This document shows, in pieces, positions 1-4,255 of a stretch of DNA of 5,237 bases (the stretch's first letter is position 1; each line of letters starts with the position of its first letter). The stretch covers positions 1 through 5,237 of the forward strand of contig CAYGDE010000043.1 in the NCBI GenBank assembly GCA_964348615.1, written 5' to 3'. Under the pieces are notes generated by a model. It saw only the letters and a program-made list of their open reading frames with translations, was not told where the DNA came from and made no database searches. This DNA comes from DATIHT01 sp964348615 (GTDB lineage Bacteria; Patescibacteriota; Microgenomatia; Curtissbacterales; GWA2-41-24). The translations under genes were made by a program, and so were the position numbers.

Positions 1-4
1 TCTA

Positions 5-13
5 GGGAGGAGG
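5..13 (+). promoter_or_regulatory. Strong Shine-Dalgarno of rpsU
   Basis: GGGAGGAGG lies upstream of the ATG at 23, with nine bases between the end of the AGGAGG core and the start codon. This is a near-perfect match to the bacterial anti-Shine-Dalgarno and fixes the rpsU start. It is the only convincing Shine-Dalgarno in the window; the other five genes lack one. Confidence 0.85.
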
Positions 14-22
14 CGATTATTC

Positions 23-217
23 ATGGTCGTCGTCAAAAAAAAGCGCGGAGAGAGTGAAGATAAGCTCATCGCTCGTTTTAGAAAAGTCATTCTCGAAGAA
101 GGCATAATGGACGAGGTGCGTGAGCGAGAAAGACACAAAAAAGCCTCTGAAAAAAGAAAAGAGAAAAAAGCTCTCGTCAAATTCAAAATTGAGCTGGAGA
201 AGAAGAGAAATAAGTAA
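23..217 (+). CDS. rpsU: Small ribosomal subunit protein bS21
   Basis: This 64-residue, highly basic protein matches the bS21 family in length and pattern. bS21 binds the 30S subunit near the 3' end of 16S rRNA and helps translation initiation (family knowledge). After a short VVVKKKRGES start comes the typical helical core: ARFRKVILEEGIMDEVRERE (residues 17-36), where family members have a RFKR...G.L.E.R.RE pattern, then an HKKASEKRKEKKAL stretch matching the usual YEKPSEKRKRK segment, then a lysine-rich tail. The ATG at 23 is set by the Shine-Dalgarno at 5-13. The gene stands alone, followed by a long inverted repeat. The 5' end has a GTC triplet repeat and a run of eight A's (35-42), but the frame stays intact. 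I am confident of the family; the upstream promoter is outside the window. Confidence 0.88.
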   Translation: MVVVKKKRGESEDKLIARFRKVILEEGIMDEVRERERHKKASEKRKEKKALVKFKIELEKKRNK

Positions 218-339
218 ATTTCTAATTACACTAATTACTAATTGCTCTAATCAATAACCAATGCCCTAAATCCTAATTTAGAAATTGGTGCTTTTGAAAT
301 TATTTAGGTAATTAGATCAACTAGGTCAATTAGAAATTT
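216..339. repeat. Long imperfect inverted repeat, MITE-like or palindromic intergenic element
   Basis: The outer ends are a perfect 12-bp inverted pair: AAATTTCTAATT (216-227) and AATTAGAAATTT (328-339). Similarity continues inward with mismatches and small gaps: CTAATT-type units on the left (around 231-250) face their complements around 306-325. An inner hairpin (257-289) lies near the centre. Each arm is itself a degenerate tandem of CTAATT plus one to three bases. The element begins inside the rpsU stop codon, so it may also serve as that gene's 3' structure. No open reading frame is inside. It could be a miniature non-autonomous mobile element, a dispersed palindrome, or a drifted bidirectional terminator; the sequence alone does not decide. 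Confidence 0.7.
257..289 (+). terminator. Possible weak terminator hairpin after rpsU
   Basis: ACCAAT (257-262) pairs with ATTGGT (284-289), and inside it CTAAAT (266-271) pairs with ATTTAG (276-281) around a CCTA loop, with a small internal mismatch (GCC against AA). It is followed by GCTTTTG, a poor T tract. It may end rpsU transcription, but the stem is AT-rich, so it may only be the core of the larger inverted repeat. Confidence 0.3.
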
Positions 340-388
340 CCTCATTTCCCAAACAAAAACCAAACCCGAATTTTTAGCGAAAAAATTG

Positions 389-399
389 TGACTGAGTCA
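389..399. promoter_or_regulatory. Short perfect palindrome TGACTGAGTCA
   Basis: TGACT and AGTCA are perfect inverted 5-bp arms around a central G, about 50 bp upstream of the TTGACA at 447. A regulator could bind here, but a 5-bp dyad is expected by chance fairly often in non-coding DNA, so the support is weak. Confidence 0.2.
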
Positions 400-405
400 A
401 TTTTA

Positions 406-432
406 TACCCCAAAATCAGCTTTATTTGGGTA
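406..432. other. Dyad upstream of the promoter (TACCCCAAA / TTTGGGTA)
   Basis: TACCCCAAA (406-414) pairs with TTTGGGTA (425-432) with one bulged C and a ten-base loop. It ends about 14 bases upstream of the -35 box at 447. No T tract follows on either strand, so it is not a standard intrinsic terminator. It could be an operator for the 497 gene or a residual 3' structure of the rpsU transcript. Confidence 0.35.
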
Positions 433-446
433 AATATAAATCACTC

Positions 447-475
447 TTGACACGTTTTTGCCTCTGTTGCATATT
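447..475 (+). promoter_or_regulatory. Candidate sigma-70 promoter for the 497 gene
   Basis: A perfect -35 TTGACA (447-452) is followed after exactly 17 bp by CATATT (470-475), a four-of-six match to TATAAT. Predicted transcription start is near 482, giving a leader of about 15 bases before the ATG at 497. No Shine-Dalgarno lies in that leader. A second candidate -10 (482-490) competes with it. Confidence 0.6.
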
Positions 476-481
476 GTCTCC

Positions 482-490
482 TGTTATCAA
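482..490 (+). promoter_or_regulatory. Alternative extended -10 giving a leaderless mRNA
   Basis: TGTTATCAA reads as a TGn extended -10 followed by TATCAA (four of six matches to TATAAT). The last base, 490, would be -7, placing +1 exactly on the A of the ATG at 497. There is no good -35 at the matching distance. It is weaker by consensus than the 447-475 pair but shares the geometry seen at 1202 and 2173. Confidence 0.35.
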
Positions 491-496
491 AACTAC

Positions 497-1099
497 ATGA
501 AGAAATTCACAGAATTTTCAAAAGTATTGGCGGGCCTATCTATTATTAGTGTCGTAGCAACTAGTAGCGCTTTTGCCCAAAGCAACCTGCCTACCCTAAA
601 AGTTGTAACCCCTAGCGAAAATCAAACAATATTTGGTAATAAGGTTCCAATACTTTTTGCCCCAACCAATTTCGAAATTGTTGATTACACAGTAAATAAA
701 CTTCCAAAATCTGGCCAAGGCCATATCCATGTTTGGTTAGACGACCAAAACCCAACAGCAGAATCTGCAAAAAAAGTTGTAACAGACAGCACTTCATATA
801 CCGATGTTCCTTATGGCAACCATGTTCTTAAAGCAGAACTGGTTACAAACGACCACAAATCGCAAAAACCGCCAGTTGTGGTTACCGTAAACTTCAAGAA
901 CGAACCAATTTCATCACCCACCCCTGCTGCTGCTTCAGGCTTCGACAAAAGCACAGCTTTGGTAATTTTAGTAGTGGTTGCCCTAGTTATTGTTGCCGCC
1001 TGGTGGTACACCAAAGAAGAAGACGAACCACTGCCAACAGTCCAAAAAACAAAACCGACACCCAAGAAGAAATCAAAAAGTAAGAAATCAAAAAGATAA
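497..1099 (+). CDS. Secreted, membrane-anchored protein with a GHIHVWLD beta domain; function unknown
   Basis: The 200-residue product has a clear layout. Residues 1-27 are a Sec signal peptide (KK start, hydrophobic LAGLSIISVV core, AFA-Q cleavage site). Residues 32-134 are a beta-rich, Ig-like domain (LKVVTPSENQTIFG, then GQGHIHVWLDDQ, then VPYGNHVLKAELVTNDHK, ending VVVTVNF). A Ser/Thr/Pro/Ala linker (about 137-150) leads to a transmembrane helix (152-171) and a short cytoplasmic tail ending in a run of Lys and Ser. So it is anchored with the domain outside. The HxH (76, 78) plus H109 and H120 resemble small domains such as DUF4399 and could bind metal; both ideas are tentative. The frame stays open upstream to a TTG at 458, but that reading crosses the promoter and puts residues before the signal peptide, so I chose the ATG at 497. 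A terminator follows, so it is probably monocistronic. Confidence 0.8.
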   Translation: MKKFTEFSKVLAGLSIISVVATSSAFAQSNLPTLKVVTPSENQTIFGNKVPILFAPTNFEIVDYTVNKLPKSGQGHIHVWLDDQNPTAESAKKVVTDSTSYTDVPYGNHVLKAELVTNDHKSQKPPVVVTVNFKNEPISSPTPAAASGFDKSTALVILVVVALVIVAAWWYTKEEDEPLPTVQKTKPTPKKKSKSKKSKR

Positions 1100-1109
1100 T
1101 TGAATATTT

Positions 1110-1136
1110 GACATAATTTCTAAAAGAAATTGTGTC
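1110..1136. other. Strong 11-bp-stem dyad between the 497 gene and its terminator
   Basis: GACATAATTTC (1110-1120) pairs with GAAATTGTGTC (1126-1136) around a TAAAA loop; all 11 pairs form, one as a G-U wobble. It lies 10 bases after the stop codon and just before the terminator hairpin. No T tract follows, so it is not itself a terminator. It may protect the mRNA 3' end or be an operator. A TTGACA overlaps it (1108-1113), but no fitting -10 box is seen. Confidence 0.6.
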
Positions 1137-1140
1137 CAGC

Positions 1141-1180
1141 AAAACAGAAGCCCATCGCGTTTGACGTGGGCTTTTGTTTT
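1141..1180 (+). terminator. Intrinsic terminator of the 497 gene, probably bidirectional
   Basis: AAAACAGAAGCCCA (1141-1154) pairs with TGGGCTTTTGTTTT (1167-1180) in a 14-bp stem with one G-U wobble. The inner CG pairs (1156-1157 with 1165-1166) extend it past a bulged T, around a CGTTTGA loop. The GC-rich core AGCCCA/TGGGCT followed by TTTTGTTTT is a classic Rho-independent terminator. The A-rich 5' side gives a T tract on the opposite strand too. It insulates the 497 gene from the membrane-protein gene at 1202. Confidence 0.88.
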
Positions 1181-1189
1181 GTCTGGAAG

Positions 1190-1195
1190 TATAAT
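1190..1195 (+). promoter_or_regulatory. Perfect -10 box (TATAAT) of a predicted leaderless promoter
   Basis: TATAAT lies six bases before the ATG at 1202. With the last T at -7, the A of ATG falls exactly at +1, predicting a leaderless mRNA. No good -35 exists at 16-18 bp; that position lies in the right arm of the terminator (1167-1180). TTGACG at 1161 is 23 bp away, too far. No Shine-Dalgarno is present. Confidence 0.65.
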
Positions 1196-1201
1196 TTCCT
1201 T

Positions 1202-2155
1202 ATGCGATACTTGCGCTGGGTATTTTTAACAATCCTTGTTGGTTTGGCAATCACCAAACTCTACCCCCACTTCCATGATTTTTCCCAAGTTTGGGAACTA
1301 AAAAATAATATTAATTACTATTTTCTGGCCATCGGCATTTTTGCCCAATCCGGCCAGTATATTGGCGACGGCTGGCTTTCACAAACAATCCTCAAAATTA
1401 TTAATGTCGAAATGAAATTTAAAAACTCCGTAAAAATTGCCTCTTTAAACGTTTTGGCTGCCCATCTTTTTCCTGTTGGAGAAGTGGGGTCAATTAGCGC
1501 TGCTTACTATTTTTATAAAAAACTAGGCATTTCCACCCAAAGTTTTATTTTTCTTTCGGTCTGCTGGAGCGCAATTACCTTTTCAACTCTTCTTGCAATC
1601 TTTATAGCCTCTATGTTTTTTATTCCCCATCTTCCCTATTTGAATTTCAAATTAATAGCCACAATAACAGTCACTATCGTTATCTCGCTAATAGCTGCTG
1701 CATTGATTTTCCACAAGTTTATCTGGCATAAAATTCGCGAAAAATCCGCAAAATTTGAAATCGTCCGCGAACTCATAGAATTCAAACGAAATATAACTTT
1801 TTACAAAAAAGCTCTTCTTTCTCACAAACTTTTACTTTTTGAAGCAATCTTGGCTTGTCTTGTCTACTACGGTACAAACATTCTTACCTTAAGTTTTTCT
1901 TTTCTAACCTTTGGACTCTCCCCATCTCTTCCCCTTGTTACCTTTGCTTACGCGCTTTCTCTTTGGAGCGGGGTTGTTACTCTTTCACCCGCCGGGCTTG
2001 GGGCAGCAGAAGCAACAATGATTTTGATATTTCTAGGCTATGGCCTGGACCCTGCAAAGTCTTTAGCAGTCGTTCTAGTTTTTCGGCTTATCACCTTCTG
2101 GATACCTATTCCTGCAGGTTTACTTTCATATTTATCTTTAAAAAAACATCTTTAA
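1202..2155 (+). CDS. Polytopic membrane protein, LPG_synthase_TM / UPF0104 family (AglD/MprF N-terminal-like)
   Basis: The 317-residue product is very hydrophobic, with roughly seven to eight transmembrane segments (for example about 5-20, 113-140, 150-171, 210-236, 286-311). Two hallmarks of the PF03706 family are visible: HLFPVGEVGSI (88-98), corresponding to the P-G-x-x-GE motif, and SPAGLGAAEA (262-271) followed by LGYGLDPAKSLAVVLVFRL, the typical P-x-GLG-x-x-E element. The family includes the membrane (flippase) half of MprF and proteins tied to lipid or glycan modification, often beside glycosyltransferases. The cytosolic LPG synthase catalytic half of MprF is absent. Upstream in-frame codons run to a TTG at 1130 but pass through the terminator hairpin, so the ATG at 1202 is preferred. 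Two glycosyltransferase genes follow, suggesting a role in moving or helping to build a glycosylated lipid; the substrate is unknown. Confidence 0.85.
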   Translation: MRYLRWVFLTILVGLAITKLYPHFHDFSQVWELKNNINYYFLAIGIFAQSGQYIGDGWLSQTILKIINVEMKFKNSVKIASLNVLAAHLFPVGEVGSISAAYYFYKKLGISTQSFIFLSVCWSAITFSTLLAIFIASMFFIPHLPYLNFKLIATITVTIVISLIAAALIFHKFIWHKIREKSAKFEIVRELIEFKRNITFYKKALLSHKLLLFEAILACLVYYGTNILTLSFSFLTFGLSPSLPLVTFAYALSLWSGVVTLSPAGLGAAEATMILIFLGYGLDPAKSLAVVLVFRLITFWIPIPAGLLSYLSLKKHL

Positions 2156-2166
2156 GGTGATAAAAT
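2138..2166 (+). promoter_or_regulatory. Extended -10 promoter giving a leaderless glycosyltransferase mRNA
   Basis: TGATAAAAT (2158-2166) is an extended -10: TG, one base, then TAAAAT (five of six matches). A weak -35 TTAAAA (2138-2143) lies 17 bp upstream. The last base of the -10 at 2166 puts +1 exactly on the A of the ATG at 2173. It overlaps the end of the preceding gene, so the GT genes may be transcribed both from it and by read-through. GGTGA (2156-2160) is too far from the ATG (12 bases) to be a good Shine-Dalgarno. Confidence 0.6.
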
Positions 2167-2172
2167 ACTAAA

Positions 2173-3081
2173 ATGAAGCCAGTTTGCGTTTCAGTAGTTA
2201 TTCCTGCATACAACGAACAAGGTTTTATCGAAAAAACCTTAAAAAGCCTCCAAAAACAAGACTACAAACAAAGTTTTGAAGTTATTGTTGTAGACAATGG
2301 TTCAAAAGACCAAACAGCCGAAATTGCCAAAAAACATGGCGCAGTAGTGATCTGTGAAACCAAAAAGGGGGTTCAATTCGCCAGGCAAGCAGGTTTTAAG
2401 GCTGCAAAAGGCAAATATATCGCATCAACCGACGCAGACACAGTTTTGCCGCAAAATTGGCTCTCCAAAATGGCCAAGGCGCTACAAAAAGACCAAAATT
2501 TAGTTGCTGTTGGCGGTTGGTTCCACCACGAATCTGGCTCTTTCTCCACAAGAATAATCATTAACCACTTTTCCAAAACCGCAGCCAAACTCTATAAAAA
2601 TACCACCCAAAAAAGTGTACTTTCTGGCGCAAACTTCATGGTCAAAAAATCGGCATTTCAAAAAACAGACGGATTCGAAGAATTTACTTCTATAAATGAA
2701 GACCTACTGCTTGCGCAAAAGCTGGCAAAACACGGTGAAATTAAAACCCACTTCAAAAAATCATGGTCGGTTTCCACCTCACACCGCAAATGGACGAACG
2801 GATTCATAAAAGCAAGCTTACCTTACATAATAAATGGCTTGGCTTATGCATTTGTTGAAAAAATTGTTGTCAAAAACCTTTCCGATTCAAGGTCGGAGCA
2901 AATAAATACAAACTTTAGGCCAAAAATTGTACTTGCGGCAACGGCTGTTCTCTTTTTTGTATTTTTATACATCATGCCTGTTGCAGAAGTAGATGCCAAA
3001 ATTGACCCAATTGCCAAAAAAACCCAAGAGAAAATTATTGAGGACCTCCAAGAATTCAAAAATGAACATTTTGTTCACTAG
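2173..3081 (+). CDS. Family 2 glycosyltransferase with C-terminal membrane segment
   Basis: The 302-residue product has a GT-A fold domain typical of family 2, which transfers sugar from a nucleotide-sugar donor. Visible motifs in order: VSVVIPAYNE (6-15) first strand; VIVVDNGSKDQT (37-48) nucleotide-binding region; KYIASTDADT (81-90) with the metal-binding DAD (87-89); GANFMVKKSAFQKTDGFEE (152-170), acceptor side; INEDLLLAQKLAKHG (174-188) with the ED catalytic-base motif (176-177). All key residues are present. A hydrophobic helix (about 251-268) and a charged 34-residue tail (AEVDAKIDPIAKKTQEK and on) follow; most short family 2 enzymes lack these, so the enzyme probably sits on the cytoplasmic face of the membrane. 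Its tail overlaps the next gene by 20 bases in another frame. Donor and acceptor are not predictable. It starts 17 bases after the UPF0104-type gene. Confidence 0.9.
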   Translation: MKPVCVSVVIPAYNEQGFIEKTLKSLQKQDYKQSFEVIVVDNGSKDQTAEIAKKHGAVVICETKKGVQFARQAGFKAAKGKYIASTDADTVLPQNWLSKMAKALQKDQNLVAVGGWFHHESGSFSTRIIINHFSKTAAKLYKNTTQKSVLSGANFMVKKSAFQKTDGFEEFTSINEDLLLAQKLAKHGEIKTHFKKSWSVSTSHRKWTNGFIKASLPYIINGLAYAFVEKIVVKNLSDSRSEQINTNFRPKIVLAATAVLFFVFLYIMPVAEVDAKIDPIAKKTQEKIIEDLQEFKNEHFVH

Positions 3082-4210
3082 CGACACCTACCATACTGCC
3101 ATAAACGGCATTGTTACCCATATAGCAACACTAAAGGCGGAACTTGAAAAAAGGGGCCATACGGTTGTTATTGTTGCCCCAAAATACTCCAACCACCAAG
3201 AAGAACCAAATGTTTACAGGCTTCCCTCTTTTAGTTTCCCTGCACGGCCCGAGGATAGTATTGGTAATTTTATGGACAAAAAAACTAAGGAGCTTTTAAT
3301 GGCCCTGGATTTTGACCTTGTCCATAATCACACATTCCTTACAGGCTACTTAGGTACAAAAATTGCCAAAAAGAAACAAATTCCCAATATTGCCACCTAC
3401 CACACACCATTCGACCAGTATGTCCACCGAATTATTCCAGGTGCAGAAAAACCCTTTAAAAAACCGCTAGACCTTTTAGCCCGTTCGTTTTTCAATAAAT
3501 TCGACCTAATTTTATCTCCTTCTCCCAAATCAACAATTCATCTTGAAGAGATTAAAACCAAAACAAAAAATTTACATCTTCCAAATGGCATCGACCTAAA
3601 AGTTTTTAAAAACGCAAAAAAAGAACCTTTCCTGCAAAAATTCAAGATCGACCCAAAAAGGCCAATAATTACCATTGTGGGTAGGCTCGACCAGGGTAAA
3701 AATGTTGAACTGGCAATTGAGGCAATGGCTCAAGTTAAAGCAAAAATGCCCGAAGCACTTTTGGTAATTGTCGGAGATGGAACAACACGCAAAAAATGCG
3801 AAAAACTCGTCAAAAAATTAAATCTTGAGAAAAATGTAATCATCACGGGATTTCTCGACCAAAAACTAGTCGCCAGCGCCCATCAAGTAGCAAATGTGTC
3901 TTTAATGCTTTCAAAAGTAGATAACCTGCCAACTGTTGCTATTGAGGCAGCAGCAGCCAAAACCCCGCTTATTGCCCTTGATGACCCTGGTATGAAGTTA
4001 ATTGTTTCCCATAGGCAAAACGGTCTTTTGGTAAACCCCACAAAAGAAGAGGTAACAGATGCGATACTGTTTATGTTAAAAGACCAAAAACTCCTGCAAA
4101 AATACGGCCAAAAAAGCGCCCAAATCGCCGAAAAATTTTCCATTGAGAAATACGTAGACAAACTCGAACCTCTTTACACCCAACTCATCTCCTCTCACAA
4201 ACAACTATAG
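3062..4210 (+). CDS. Family 4 glycosyltransferase, diacylglycerol glucosyltransferase-like
   Basis: The 382-residue product has two GT-B Rossmann domains. N-terminal: MNILFTSDTYHTAINGIVTH (1-20) with the NGI glycine loop, FDLVHNHTFLTGYLG (84-98), and TYHTPFDQYVH (112-122), a signature of the lipid-directed branch that includes alpha-monoglucosyldiacylglycerol synthases. C-terminal: LPNGID (173-178), VGRLDQGKNVELAIEA (206-221) with the usual R208 and K213, IVGDG (236-240), and the donor-binding segment around 285-306 ending with E295 of the E-x7-E motif. The first Glu of that motif is Asp287. No signal peptide; membrane association is expected for the family. It likely transfers a hexose onto a lipid, but donor and product are inference. 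The frame is open upstream to 2993, inside the preceding gene; I chose the ATG at 3062 because MNILFTSDTY is the family N-terminus. The 20-base overlap and lack of a Shine-Dalgarno suggest translation coupled to the upstream gene. Confidence 0.88.
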   Translation: MNILFTSDTYHTAINGIVTHIATLKAELEKRGHTVVIVAPKYSNHQEEPNVYRLPSFSFPARPEDSIGNFMDKKTKELLMALDFDLVHNHTFLTGYLGTKIAKKKQIPNIATYHTPFDQYVHRIIPGAEKPFKKPLDLLARSFFNKFDLILSPSPKSTIHLEEIKTKTKNLHLPNGIDLKVFKNAKKEPFLQKFKIDPKRPIITIVGRLDQGKNVELAIEAMAQVKAKMPEALLVIVGDGTTRKKCEKLVKKLNLEKNVIITGFLDQKLVASAHQVANVSLMLSKVDNLPTVAIEAAAAKTPLIALDDPGMKLIVSHRQNGLLVNPTKEEVTDAILFMLKDQKLLQKYGQKSAQIAEKFSIEKYVDKLEPLYTQLISSHKQL

Positions 4211-4211
4211 G

Positions 4212-4240
4212 TTGACATTCTGGGCAAAAAATACTACAAT
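4212..4240 (+). promoter_or_regulatory. Near-consensus sigma-70 promoter for the 4256 gene
   Basis: TTGACA (4212-4217) and TACAAT (4235-4240) are separated by exactly 17 bp: a perfect -35 and a five-of-six -10. It starts one base after the GT4 stop codon. Predicted start of transcription is about 4245-4249, leaving a leader of roughly 7-11 bases before the ATG at 4256, with no Shine-Dalgarno. No terminator separates it from the upstream gene, so read-through may add to expression. Confidence 0.82.
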
Positions 4241-4255
4241 TTTTACTCGCTATGA

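Noticed and set aside
216..339. CRISPR array from the CTAATT repeats
   Set aside because: The units are far too short and degenerate, with no spacers of even length; the pattern is an inverted repeat.
458..496. Upstream TTG start for the secreted protein gene
   Set aside because: It adds 13 residues before a clean signal peptide and overlaps the candidate -10 box (470-475); no Shine-Dalgarno supports it.
1031..1045. LPTVQ as a sortase-type anchor signal
   Set aside because: It is not LPxTG and lies after the transmembrane helix on the predicted cytoplasmic side.
1108..1136. Promoter starting at TTGACA 1108-1113
   Set aside because: No -10-like hexamer lies at 16-18 bp, and the site is embedded in the dyad before a terminator.
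1130..1201. Upstream TTG start for the UPF0104-type gene
   Set aside because: The extension is encoded by the terminator hairpin at 1141-1180 and lies upstream of the TATAAT box.
2993..3061. Longer N-terminus for the GT4 gene
   Set aside because: The extra 23 residues are Lys/Pro-rich, lie wholly inside the GT2 gene and precede the standard family N-terminus MNILFTSDTY.
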